Part shown: one piece after another, positions 51,665 to 59,612 of the stretch
Layout of the letters: the number at the start of each line of letters is the position of its first letter
Numbering within the stretch: position 1 is the first letter of the stretch
Source: UBA5314 sp040217815
Lineage (GTDB): Bacteria > Bacillota > Syntrophomonadia > Syntrophomonadales > Syntrophomonadaceae
Assembly: GCA_040217815.1 (NCBI GenBank)
Contig: JBEHWI010000010.1
Coordinates: 1-64,000 of the forward strand
Length of the DNA: 64,000 bases
Direction: 5' to 3'
Program-made: the position numbers and the translations under genes
Notes under the pieces: model-generated
Database searches by the model: none
The model's input: the letters and a program-made list of their open reading frames with translations, nothing else
What the model was told of the DNA's origin: nothing

Positions 51665-53059
51665 GTGGAAAAGGTGGCAGTAAGACAACTGGTGCGCTTA
51701 AGCCAGGATTACGCCGGGCAATACATTGAAGTTAACGGATGGATAAGGAGCAACCGCGACCAGAAGTCTTTCGGATTCATAGCCTTGAATGACGGCACCC
51801 ATTTCAGCACCATCCAGGTGGTTTATGATAGAGATTCTCTGGATAATTATGAGGATGTGGCCCGGTTCAGGGTGGGCTCGGCGGTAACGGTGAGGGGCTT
51901 GATGGTTTTGACCCCACAGGCCAAACAGCCCTTTGAAATAAAGGCCCGGGAGATTGTCCTGGAAGGTGACGCACCGGAGGACTATCCCATTCAACCCAAA
52001 AGGCACACCAGGGAATTCTTAAGGGAAGTGGCTCATTTGCGCCCGCGCACCAATCTTTTTGCCGCCGTATTCAGAGTACGCTCTCTCCTGGCCTATGCCA
52101 TTCACCAGTTCTTTCAAGACCGCGGTTTTTTATATGTTCATACCCCGATAATAACGGCCAGCGATGCCGAGGGAGCCGGGGAAATGTTCCGGGTCAGCGT
52201 TCTGGACCCCCGCAACCCGCCTCTTTCAGATCATGGAGAGGTGGACTTTTCCCAGGACTTCTTTGGCAAAAAGACCAGCCTGACGGTAAGTGGGCAATTG
52301 GAAGCCGAAGTGTTTGCCCTGGCCTTTCGCGATGTCTATACCTTCGGTCCTACTTTTAGGGCGGAGAACTCCAACACCGCTCGCCACGCCGCTGAGTTCT
52401 GGATGATTGAGCCGGAAATCGCTTTTGCCGATCTCCAAGACGACATGCAGCTGGCTGAAGCGATGGTCAAGTATGTAATTGGATACATTTTGGAAAGAGC
52501 CCCTGAGGAGTTGGAGTTCTGCAACGCGTTTGTAGACAAGGGTCTCCTTCAGAGACTTCAGGATCTGGTTCAGGCCAAATTTGCCGCCATAACCTATACC
52601 CGGGCGATCGAAATTCTCCAGGCGGCTGAACAAAAATTTGATTATCCGGTAGCCTGGGGTAGTGATTTGCAGACTGAACACGAACGGTATCTGACCGAAA
52701 AGGTCTTTCAGAAGCCGGTGTTTGTTACCGATTATCCGCGGAATATAAAGGCCTTTTATATGAGGCAAAACGATGACGGTAAAACCGTTGCTGCTATGGA
52801 CCTGCTGGTGCCCGGAGTGGGTGAACTGATAGGTGGCAGCCAGAGGGAAGAAAGGGCCGAAGTCCTTGAGGGGCGCATTCACGAACTGGGCATGGAAGAT
52901 GAGGGGTTGTGGTGGTACCTGCAGCTGCGGAAATACGGCGGAGTCAAGCACGCCGGGTTTGGCCTGGGATTTGAAAGGCTGGTTATGTACGCAACCGGGG
53001 TCACCAATATAAGGGATGTCATACCCTTTCCCCGCACTGTGAATTCCTGCGATTTCTAA
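51665..53059 (+). CDS. asnS: asparaginyl-tRNA synthetase
   Basis: A 464-residue class IIb synthetase that charges tRNA-Asn. The N-terminal OB-fold (GQYIEVNGWIRSNRDQKSFGFIALNDGT) is followed by a catalytic domain with motif 2 (TFGPTFRAENSNTARHAAEFWMIEPE) and motif 3 (GFGLGFERLVMYATG), ending in PFPRTVNSCDF, which fits AsnRS rather than AspRS. GTG 51665 follows GGGGGGATG. Monocistronic with its own terminator. No T-box leader is seen. Confidence 0.93.
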   Translation: MEKVAVRQLVRLSQDYAGQYIEVNGWIRSNRDQKSFGFIALNDGTHFSTIQVVYDRDSLDNYEDVARFRVGSAVTVRGLMVLTPQAKQPFEIKAREIVLEGDAPEDYPIQPKRHTREFLREVAHLRPRTNLFAAVFRVRSLLAYAIHQFFQDRGFLYVHTPIITASDAEGAGEMFRVSVLDPRNPPLSDHGEVDFSQDFFGKKTSLTVSGQLEAEVFALAFRDVYTFGPTFRAENSNTARHAAEFWMIEPEIAFADLQDDMQLAEAMVKYVIGYILERAPEELEFCNAFVDKGLLQRLQDLVQAKFAAITYTRAIEILQAAEQKFDYPVAWGSDLQTEHERYLTEKVFQKPVFVTDYPRNIKAFYMRQNDDGKTVAAMDLLVPGVGELIGGSQREERAEVLEGRIHELGMEDEGLWWYLQLRKYGGVKHAGFGLGFERLVMYATGVTNIRDVIPFPRTVNSCDF

Positions 53060-53072
53060 AAAGTGAAATTCT

Positions 53073-53109
53073 AAAGCCTCCGGCAGGATTAGCTGCAGGA
53101 GGCTTTTTG
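53073..53109 (+). terminator. Rho-independent terminator of asnS
   Basis: AAAGCCTCC (53073-53081) pairs with GGAGGCTTT (53098-53106), with inner GCAG/CTGC, followed by TTG. It also lies at the 3' end of the convergent LigD polymerase gene. Confidence 0.8.
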
Positions 53110-53122
53110 TTTGCTGAAGGCT

Positions 53123-54049
53123 TTAGACCGTGGCCACCAGGATGCCCAGGCGCTCCTGCGCCCCTGCCAGGCTCTGCCCGTCGTTTAAAACCGGGGCAAA
53201 TATATCACCGTATTGGTGCAAACGGGGAAGGATGGTTTTTATAGTGAATTGGGAAGGTTCAATGCTGTCTATTTCCTCCCAGTGCAGGGGGCAGGAAACC
53301 GGGGCTCTCGGCCTGGGGCGCACGCTGTAGGGGGCGCACAGGGTCTGGCCGCGGGCATTTTGCAGGTAATCGACATAGATCAGAGAACCGCGTTTATTAA
53401 CTTTCCTTTCGATAGTGGCCAGTTCCGGGATCAGATGGCAAACGGTGGCGGCCACCGGTTGGGCGAAATCACGGATTTGCTTGTAATCGTACTGGTTTTG
53501 AACCGGAATGTATATATGAAGACCTTCCGCTCCGGAAGTTTTAATATAGGAACGCAGCTTAAGCTCATCCAATACATGCTTAACCGTCCAGGCCACTTTC
53601 GCCACCTGTTTAAAGGTGTTGCCGGGAGAGGGATCCAGATCAATAACTACAAAATCAGGGTAGTCGGGTGTCGCCGTCCGGGACAGCCAGGGATGCATTT
53701 CCAGGGCGGCCTGATTGGCCAGCCAGACCAGATCAGCCACACCTGAAGCGAGTATAAAGTGGATATCCCTATCGCTTTCCTGGCTATGGTAGGTAAAGGT
53801 ATTCATCCAATCGGGCAGGTGGGCGGGGGCGTTCTTCTGGTAGAAACCTTTACTGTCAATGCCGTCCGGATAACGGGTCCAAACCAGGGGGCGTTCCTGG
53901 AGGTGGGGAACCAGGTAGGGGGCGGCTTCCGAATAATAGTGGATCAGGTCAACCTTTTTATAGCCTTCTTGCGGCCAAAATACTTTATCTATATGGGAAA
54001 GGGGTATTATATGGCCGTTTACTTCTACATTGGAAACTTCTTTAGGCAC
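53123..54049 (-). CDS. LigD-type polymerase/primase domain protein
   Basis: A 308-residue archaeo-eukaryotic primase-fold polymerase of bacterial NHEJ. Metal-binding Asp pair in VIDLDPS near 138, the KTSGAEGLHIYIP segment with catalytic His near 170, and YVDYLQN with third Asp near 225. This is a stand-alone polymerase domain; in many bacteria it is fused to ligase. GTG 54049 follows AAAGGCGG. It works with Ku and the ligase encoded 0.7-3 kb away to fill ends before joining. Confidence 0.9.
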   Translation of the reverse strand: MPKEVSNVEVNGHIIPLSHIDKVFWPQEGYKKVDLIHYYSEAAPYLVPHLQERPLVWTRYPDGIDSKGFYQKNAPAHLPDWMNTFTYHSQESDRDIHFILASGVADLVWLANQAALEMHPWLSRTATPDYPDFVVIDLDPSPGNTFKQVAKVAWTVKHVLDELKLRSYIKTSGAEGLHIYIPVQNQYDYKQIRDFAQPVAATVCHLIPELATIERKVNKRGSLIYVDYLQNARGQTLCAPYSVRPRPRAPVSCPLHWEEIDSIEPSQFTIKTILPRLHQYGDIFAPVLNDGQSLAGAQERLGILVATV

Positions 54050-54295
54050 TGATAAAACCGCCTTTCATATCCGAATATAAAGCCCACCGGCCAGATGCCC
54101 CGCTGATGGTCTGTGCAGCAGGCCCGGAAATAAGGAGACGCATTGTAGATACTATTACCTTTGCCCATCAAAGTTAATTTATTCGTTACCCTGCCTAAAG
54201 CGTAAATCAGTTTGGGAAAGACTTCAATATTAACTGTTTTGCGCTCAGGTATTGTATTATATTTACAGTATTAAAAAAAGGATGGATGTTTTTAT

Positions 54296-54736
54296 ATGAT
54301 TAAAAAGTCCGGTCTATTTATGTTATCGATATTAATGGTTTTAGTTTTGGCTTCCTGCGCCAAAACGGTTGATAAATCTGAAGTTGCCGGTTATGCAGAT
54401 CCAACCGCGGAAAGGATGCTGTTGGCAGCCAATGGGGACGATTATGCCAGGTATATGGAAACCGCCAATGATACACTCAAAGTAGCCTTGCCAGAAGCTA
54501 AATGCAATGAAACCAACAAACTGATCCGGGACAAAATAGGCACCTATGTGCCGGGCTCCAAACAGATTAAAAGTGCCGTCCGGGCCACTCAGAACGGCCA
54601 GAAATATGTATCGGTACAGTATACGGCCAAGTATACCAACGAACCGGAAGAGGTTTCGGTTCTGATAAGCTTTGAAGACAATGAAACCCATAAAGTAGCG
54701 GGAATATTTTTGAGCTCCCCCAAATTGAGAAAATAG
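54296..54736 (+). CDS. small putative lipoprotein
   Basis: A 146-residue exported protein. The signal peptide ends in the lipobox VLASC (Cys about residue 21). The mature part is of mixed alpha/beta type without recognised motif (DPTAERMLLAANGDDYARYM ... KYVSVQYTAKYTNEPEEVSVL), a pattern like DUF3887 proteins. AAAGGATG precedes ATG. It is inserted between the two LigD genes in the opposite direction; no functional link to repair is evident. Confidence 0.6.
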   Translation: MIKKSGLFMLSILMVLVLASCAKTVDKSEVAGYADPTAERMLLAANGDDYARYMETANDTLKVALPEAKCNETNKLIRDKIGTYVPGSKQIKSAVRATQNGQKYVSVQYTAKYTNEPEEVSVLISFEDNETHKVAGIFLSSPKLRK

Positions 54737-54752
54737 AATTATTTACAGTCAG

Positions 54753-54797
54753 AGGCTGTAATATTGAAAAGGAATGCCGATCTTTACAGCCTTTTTT
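54753..54797 (+). terminator. Terminator of the lipoprotein gene
   Basis: AGGCTGTAA (54753-54761) pairs with TTACAGCCT (54784-54792), followed by TTTTTT. It overlaps the stop region of the convergent ligase gene. Confidence 0.8.
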
Positions 54798-55750
54798 TAT
54801 TTAGGTTGTTCGGCAAAAAGGCTGCATGCCCGGGCTGGCTGGTCGGAAAAGCCCATAATTACCGGAGAGCGCAGCCGCAAATCTTCGCTCCATTCAGCAA
54901 ATTCCACTAAAACGGTCAAGACCGGTCTGAGGTAGACCAGGTTGGGGGCGTTTAGACGTTCAGCAAAGGGTGATGTATCGGATTTAATTGCCGATAGCTC
55001 CCGGAACAGGGAGAGCTTTTGCTCCTCATTTAAGCCGGTGCTGGCCCGACCGATGTATACCAGGCGATCCTCCTGGTAAAGGCCCAGCAGCAATGATTTG
55101 ACCCGTTTACCTTCCATGAGCAGGGCTCCAACCACTACTGTGGCCTGCCGCCGGTTTTTGTATTTAAACCAGGATTTATGGTGCTTACCCGCTACATACG
55201 GGCTGGATCCCAGTTTAGCCACAATTCCTTCCATTTCCTGTTCCTTAACCGCCTGGTAAAGTGATGCTCCCTGCTGAAAATCCTCGATTAGATGTATACC
55301 CTCCTGGGGATGGAAAATACTTTTAAGCATTTGTTTTCTCTCCAGAAGAGGGTAGTCGGTAAGCGGTCTGTCATTTAGATAGAGCAGGTCGAAGAGCATA
55401 TAATCTACCGCCAGGTTTTTACAGTGCCGGTTTACGGATGCAGCGGTGCGGGAGTTGTCACGGCTCATTACCGCCGGAAAACTGGGCTTGCCATTTTTTA
55501 AAACCACCACTTCACCGTCTACAATTGCGTTTTGGGCTTTAAGACAGTGGACGGCCTGCTGCAGTTCGGTGTACTGTAGGGTCCGCTCGTGCAGGCGTTT
55601 GTTCCAAAGCCGTACCCGGCTTTTTTCCAAATGGCACAGGATACGGACCCCGTCCCACTTGACCTGATATATGAATCCAGGTTCTTCGTGCAGGTCGTGA
55701 GCCAGAACCGGTTCCATAACGGCGATGGGTTGATTCAAGCCTATCACCAT
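54797..55750 (-). CDS. ATP-dependent DNA ligase (LigD ligase-domain type)
   Basis: A 317-residue NHEJ ligase. Nucleotidyl-acceptor Lys is K31 in YQVKWDGVR, with later motifs ERKQM..., EGIVAKLGSSPY (motif IV) and SWFKYKNRR (motif V), and an OB-fold C-terminal half. Stand-alone ligase, not fused to polymerase. ATG 55750 lies two bases after the Ku stop, so Ku and ligase are translationally coupled. Together with the polymerase gene it completes a split LigD system. Confidence 0.9.
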   Translation of the reverse strand: MVIGLNQPIAVMEPVLAHDLHEEPGFIYQVKWDGVRILCHLEKSRVRLWNKRLHERTLQYTELQQAVHCLKAQNAIVDGEVVVLKNGKPSFPAVMSRDNSRTAASVNRHCKNLAVDYMLFDLLYLNDRPLTDYPLLERKQMLKSIFHPQEGIHLIEDFQQGASLYQAVKEQEMEGIVAKLGSSPYVAGKHHKSWFKYKNRRQATVVVGALLMEGKRVKSLLLGLYQEDRLVYIGRASTGLNEEQKLSLFRELSAIKSDTSPFAERLNAPNLVYLRPVLTVLVEFAEWSEDLRLRSPVIMGFSDQPARACSLFAEQPK

Positions 55751-55752
55751 GA

Positions 55753-56580
55753 TCAGGTACCGGTTTTGGCCGGGGCCTTTTTACGGGTGCGCTTTTCCGG
55801 CCTGCGGTCTTTTTCCGCCAGCTGGATGCTGGCTTTTAAGGCCTCCATCAGATCAACCACTTTGCCCGGTTGGGCGCTTGGTTGGGGAGATACTATTTCC
55901 TGACCGGCAATTTTGGCTTCTATCATCTCCCACAGGGCCTGCCGATGCTGATTGCTGTATTTGCTGGGATCAAAATCGGTGGAGAGGTTGTCAACCAGGC
56001 TTACCGCCATCTTGATTTCGTTCTCGTGAAGTCGGGAGGTTTCCAGCCCACTGCTCAATGATTGGGGGGAGCGTATTTCGTCGGGAAAGAAGAGGGTTTC
56101 CATCAACAGGTAGCGGTCTTTAACCCTCAGAGCGGCCAGGGATTGTTTGCTGCGGATAACCACCCTGGCCAGGGCCACTTTGGAGGTCTGCTGCATGGCT
56201 TCAATTAAGAGTGCGTAGGCCTTTTCCCCACCCGTTGACGGTTCCAGGTAATAACTCTTATCGAAATAGATTGGATCCACCTGGGCCAGGTTTACAAAAT
56301 CCAGGATGTCTATAGTCCTGGTGTTTTCCAGGGGGATTCGCTCCAGGTCCTCTTCGTTTATAACCACGTAGCTTCCTTTTTGATACTCATAACCGCGGAC
56401 GATCTCTTCAGAGCTTATCTCCTTGTTGCAGGCGGGGCAGAATTTGTGGTATTCGATCGGAGTCATGCACTGCCGGTGCAAGTAGTTGAATTTTATGTCT
56501 TTCTTTTCAGTGGCAACATACATAGCAACCGGTATGTTGACCAGGCCAAAGCTGACCGCACCCTTCCACAATGTCCGCAT
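55753..56580 (-). CDS. ku: Ku DNA end-binding protein
   Basis: A 275-residue bacterial Ku that forms a homodimeric ring on broken DNA ends. Hallmarks are LWKGAVSFGLVNIPVAMY at the start, CPACNKEI, GYEYQKGSYVVINEEDLERI and VALARVVIRSKQSLAALR. A basic C-terminal tail (EKRTRKKAPAKTGT) is typical of bacterial Ku. ATG 56580 lies ten bases after GGAGG. It is first in the Ku-ligase unit. NHEJ in spore-formers usually protects germinating spores (family-level knowledge). Confidence 0.93.
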   Translation of the reverse strand: MRTLWKGAVSFGLVNIPVAMYVATEKKDIKFNYLHRQCMTPIEYHKFCPACNKEISSEEIVRGYEYQKGSYVVINEEDLERIPLENTRTIDILDFVNLAQVDPIYFDKSYYLEPSTGGEKAYALLIEAMQQTSKVALARVVIRSKQSLAALRVKDRYLLMETLFFPDEIRSPQSLSSGLETSRLHENEIKMAVSLVDNLSTDFDPSKYSNQHRQALWEMIEAKIAGQEIVSPQPSAQPGKVVDLMEALKASIQLAEKDRRPEKRTRKKAPAKTGT

Positions 56581-56689
56581 AATCTTCAAACCTCCGCATA
56601 TAAAATAGTTCCTTTATATATTCTGGCAGGTGCGCCGGTTAATCATGAGCAGTTGTCTCGTTTTAAGGGGTGGCAAATAATGACTGGGT

Positions 56690-56903
56690 TAGTACAACGT
56701 TCCGTATATTGTGTATATAAGTTGGAGCAGATTTTTTCGAAGTACAAGGCGGTCGCAGCTCCTTGCCATCCTGGCGCCGCTGCATTAGCCCGTCCATGGG
56801 CGTCAGGAATGAGTAATACTAGACGTATTGCGATTGGCGACAACGCAGTTATTCGGAAAAATCTGCCCGAATTATGTGCACGAATATAAGGAACGTTGTA
56901 CTA
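56690..56903. repeat. Palindromic intergenic element, copy D (214 bp)
   Basis: Its outer terminal inverted repeat TAGTACAACGTTCC is at 56690-56703 and its complement at 56890-56903. An inner inverted pair GAGCAGATTTTTTCGAAG / TTCGGAAAAATCTGC follows. The core AACGCAGTTATTCGG and the GCCCATGGACGGGC and GCCAGGATGGC hairpins (minus strand) tie it to copies A, B and C. No coding potential beyond short frames. Confidence 0.7.
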
Positions 56904-56998
56904 GCTTAACCTGGTGGGCTTTTATATCTTTCAGTCTAAGCTTTGCTTGTGCTATAATAATAAATTGTTAAGGCTTATTCATTGAGGGAGGATTAACG

Positions 56999-57124
56999 AT
57001 GGAAGAACTGATGAAACAGGTTAAGATGGAAAGTATTCGCACTTTTGTGTGGATTGCCATAGCCGCAGCGGTGTCTATAGGAATTCATTATTTATATCCG
57101 GCGATAATTAAGCTTTTCAAATAG
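56999..57124 (+). CDS. 41-residue single-TM small protein
   Basis: ATG 56999 has GGGAGG six bases upstream. An N-terminal amphipathic stretch (MEELMKQVKMESIRTF) is followed by one TM helix (VWIAIAAAVSIGIHYLY) and a basic tail (KLFK). Size, ribosome site and a following terminator-like hairpin support a real small membrane protein. A TATAAT-like box lies at 56952. Function unknown. Confidence 0.6.
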   Translation: MEELMKQVKMESIRTFVWIAIAAAVSIGIHYLYPAIIKLFK

Positions 57125-57145
57125 AGTATCATTAATTGCATTAAT

Positions 57146-57194
57146 AAGGGGAGGATTTGAGCCTATGCTTTCAAGTCCTTCCCTTTTATTTTTT
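57146..57194 (+). terminator. Terminator after the 41-residue gene
   Basis: AAGGGGAGGA (57146-57155) pairs with TCCTTCCCTT (57176-57185), with one G-U pair, followed by TTATTTTTT. Confidence 0.7.
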
Positions 57195-57223
57195 ATATAG
57201 AAAAATTACATTGACGCCAATAC

Positions 57224-57277
57224 TTGACAAGGCTTAAACAGTATTTTATAATTTTAAAAAATACCCGAGGGGGGTAT
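57224..57277 (+). promoter_or_regulatory. Promoter and CsoR operator
   Basis: TTGACA (57224-57229), a 17-base spacer, and TATAAT (57247-57252), a perfect sigma-A promoter. Just downstream, ATACCCGAGGGGGGTAT (57261-57277) is an inverted repeat of the CsoR box type. Confidence 0.85.
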
Positions 57278-57286
57278 AACAAATAG

Positions 57287-57556
57287 ATGGAGAAGGATAA
57301 AATGCAGGAAAATGTCCTGCTCAGACTGCGCCGCATCGAAGGGCAGGTAAGAGGAATACAAAGGATGATTGAGGAAGAAGCTAGTTGTGGCGATATACTG
57401 AACCAGGTGGCGGCCGTGAAATCAGCTATGGCCCAAGTGGGTTTGTTGATTTTTGAAACCCACGCCCGGGAGTGTATCTTGACTTCGATGAAACAGCAAG
57501 AACAAGGAGATAATTTAGAAGAGATCGTAACGCTAATGGGCAGATTGATGAAATAG
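57287..57556 (+). CDS. CsoR-family copper-sensing repressor
   Basis: An 89-residue four-helix DNA-binding protein. The Cu(I) ligand triad C34-H59-C63 has the same spacing as CsoR of Mycobacterium (C36-H61-C65), so copper rather than persulfide or formaldehyde sensing is favoured. Arg-rich N-terminus (LLRLRRIEGQVRGIQRM) contacts DNA. ATG 57287 is used; ATG 57302 after AGAAGGA is an alternative. Its own box lies over the start site, so it is autorepressed. No copper ATPase or chaperone is adjacent; it precedes trxA. Confidence 0.87.
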   Translation: MEKDKMQENVLLRLRRIEGQVRGIQRMIEEEASCGDILNQVAAVKSAMAQVGLLIFETHARECILTSMKQQEQGDNLEEIVTLMGRLMK

Positions 57557-57583
57557 GATAAATTGAGCAAGGAGGGATTACTT

Positions 57584-57910
57584 ATGGCGGGAGTAAATGT
57601 GGTAGGTACTGACAATTGGGATGCGGAAGTTATAAAATCTGATATCCCGGTTATGGTTGATTTCTGGGCACCCTGGTGCGGGCCTTGCAAGATGGTGGGA
57701 CCGGTGGTGGAATCCCTGGCCGCTGAAAACGAGGGCAAGATTAAAGTAGCCAAGGTCAATGTGGATGAAAATAAGGATTTGGCGATAAAATACGGAGTAA
57801 GGGGCATTCCCACCCTGGCCTTTTTCAAGGACGGTGCTGAAGTCAAGCGCATTGTCGGGGCTCAGGGTAAACCGCAGCTGCAGCAGCACATTGATGAGGT
57901 GCTTAAATAA
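57584..57910 (+). CDS. trxA: thioredoxin
   Basis: A 108-residue thioredoxin with active site WAPWCGPCK near residue 29 and the cis-Pro segment RGIPTLAFFK. It reduces protein disulfides in the cytoplasm. ATG 57584 is chosen over TTG 57563 because AAGGAGG lies seven bases upstream. It lies 27 bases after the CsoR gene, so both should share the CsoR-controlled promoter. Confidence 0.93.
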   Translation: MAGVNVVGTDNWDAEVIKSDIPVMVDFWAPWCGPCKMVGPVVESLAAENEGKIKVAKVNVDENKDLAIKYGVRGIPTLAFFKDGAEVKRIVGAQGKPQLQQHIDEVLK

Positions 57911-57941
57911 CCTAATAACTGCAACCCCATTTAAGCCATCC

Positions 57942-57970
57942 AGACCGTCCTTCATTAGGGGCGGTCTTTA
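57942..57970 (+). terminator. Terminator of csoR-trxA
   Basis: AGACCGTCC (57942-57950) pairs with GGGCGGTCT (57959-57967) around a short loop, followed by TTATTTATT. Its 3' half is repeated after element B. Confidence 0.8.
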
Positions 57971-58127
57971 TTTATTATAAAACTATCAGAGCAGTCGACG
58001 GGAGTGAAGAGCAAGGCGCGAAACAGGCCTGCGATTGAAGCGTACAATAGTACGTTGATTGAGAAGGTTTGTTGAGCAACGCAGCTATTCGCTTCCGTCG
58101 GCTGCTCTGGGCGGTCTTTATTTATTA
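57959..58127. repeat. 19-bp direct repeats flanking element B
   Basis: GGGCGGTCTTTATTTATTA occurs at 57959-57977 and again at 58109-58127, enclosing palindromic element B. The left copy is the 3' half of the trxA terminator, the right copy overlaps the 3' end of rarA. This looks like a target duplication made by insertion. Confidence 0.75.
57987..58109. repeat. Palindromic intergenic element, copy B (123 bp)
   Basis: The terminal inverted repeats are CAGAGCAGTCGACGGGAG at the left and its near-complement at the right (about 20 of 25 bases match over the arms). The core carries GCAAGGCGCGAAAC, GTACAATAGTACGTTGATTG and CAACGCAGCTATTCGC. It is the shortest and most complete copy, without the GGA-loop hairpins. 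Confidence 0.75.
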
Positions 58128-59446
58128 GGAGGGCGCTTGTTCGGCAGACTGTTCAAGAATTCCCGGACGGTCTTTTCATAACCCTGATCACCTGGGTGGT
58201 ATACCTGCAGGTCCCGGTGTTCGTCGGGAAGGTACTGCTGCTTTATATAGCCGCTGTAGCTGTGGGGATATTTATAGCCCCGGCCTTTGCCCAGCAAGGA
58301 GCCTGCTTTGGAATGGGATGTGTCGGCCAGGTGGGCGGGCACCTGCAGCTTTTTGCTCTGCTTTACGGCAGCTGCTGCCTGGTCAATGGCCGTCACCACG
58401 CTGTTGCTCTTGGGCGCGGTAGCCAGGTAAATGGTCGCTTCACAGAGGGGAATGCGTGCTTCGGGCAGCCCGATCAGCTGTACGGCGGCGGCCGCCGAAG
58501 CGGCAATATTTAGGGCTTGAGGATCGGCCAGACCGATGTCTTCGGCCGCGTGCACCATCAGCCGGCGGGCGATGAATTTAGGATCTTCACCGCCTTCGAT
58601 CATGGCCGCCAGCCAGAAGACCGCGGCGTCGGGGTCGGAGCCCCGAATGCTCTTGATAAAAGCGGAAATGGTGTCATAGTGGAAGTCGCCGGTCTTATCG
58701 TATTTTATGAGGGGGCGTCCGGTTACCTGGGCAATCAGGTCAGGGGTAATGTGCAGCGGTCCTTCTTGTTTAAATGAATTGATCGTGGTTTCCAGGATGT
58801 TTAAAGCCATGCGGGCGTCGCCCTTGGCATGACGGGCTATAAGGTCCAGGCTCTCTGGGTCCAGTATGATATCCTGTCCTCCCAGCCCCCGTTCTTCATC
58901 GTTTAAGGCCCGTTCAACGATAGCGGCAATAGCGTTTTCATCCAGGGTTTTTAATACATAGAGTTTCAGCCTGGACAACAGGGCGTTGTTTAGCTCGTAC
59001 AAGGGATTCTCAGTGGTGGCGCCAATGAGAATGAGGGTGCCGTCCTCAACAAAGGGAAGCAGGACGTCTTGCTGGGATTTATTAAAGCGATGGATTTCAT
59101 CGACAAACAGTATGCTCTTCTGCTGGTAGAATTTATAGCGGCTCTGGGCATCGGAAGCCATCTTGCGGAGGTCGTTGACGCCGCTGGTAACGGCTGCCAG
59201 CTCATCGAAATGGCTGTTGGTATGCCTGGCAATGAGCCTGGCCAGGCTGGTTTTACCGGTGCCCGGCGGCCCAAAAAGAACCATCGAAGTCAGCTGGTCT
59301 TTCTCAATAGCCCTTCTTAAAGCACCGCCTTTCCCGAGCAGGTGTTTTTGCCCCTCAATTTCATCCAGGCTGCGCGGGCGCATGCGAAAAGCCAGCGGTT
59401 GATAGGTCTTTTTAGTTGTGCTGTAATCCTGGTCAAACAGGTTCAT
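58118..59446 (-). CDS. rarA: RarA/MgsA-type replication-associated AAA+ ATPase
   Basis: A 442-residue clamp-loader-like ATPase acting at stalled forks. RPRSLDEIEGQ near residue 24, Walker A GPPGTGKTSLARLIA near 58, Walker B ILFVDEIHRFNKSQQD near 110, sensor 1 GATTENP, and the C-terminal tetramerisation part ending in the family-typical YKYPHSYSGYIKQQYLPDE near 390. GGAGG lies eight bases before ATG 59446. Divergent from mnmA. Its stop lies within the 19-bp direct repeat. Confidence 0.92.
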   Translation of the reverse strand: MNLFDQDYSTTKKTYQPLAFRMRPRSLDEIEGQKHLLGKGGALRRAIEKDQLTSMVLFGPPGTGKTSLARLIARHTNSHFDELAAVTSGVNDLRKMASDAQSRYKFYQQKSILFVDEIHRFNKSQQDVLLPFVEDGTLILIGATTENPLYELNNALLSRLKLYVLKTLDENAIAAIVERALNDEERGLGGQDIILDPESLDLIARHAKGDARMALNILETTINSFKQEGPLHITPDLIAQVTGRPLIKYDKTGDFHYDTISAFIKSIRGSDPDAAVFWLAAMIEGGEDPKFIARRLMVHAAEDIGLADPQALNIAASAAAAVQLIGLPEARIPLCEATIYLATAPKSNSVVTAIDQAAAAVKQSKKLQVPAHLADTSHSKAGSLLGKGRGYKYPHSYSGYIKQQYLPDEHRDLQVYHPGDQGYEKTVREFLNSLPNKRPPNK

Positions 59447-59612
59447 ACTAATTACCTCCGGGTGCTGGCGTGAGCCAGGGAACCTTTGTTGTTCTCTATA
59501 TTATATCAATATCGGCGGATATTTCCTCCTTCCTTGCCAGCGGCCTTAAGCCCGTGCTATAGTTAGGAAAAATTGGGATCCTTACAATTATTATTTCGGT
59601 GAAAGCGAGCAT

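Noticed and set aside
52226..52951. A 241-residue frame antisense to asnS
   Set aside because: Fully inside asnS on the other strand, with no family match.
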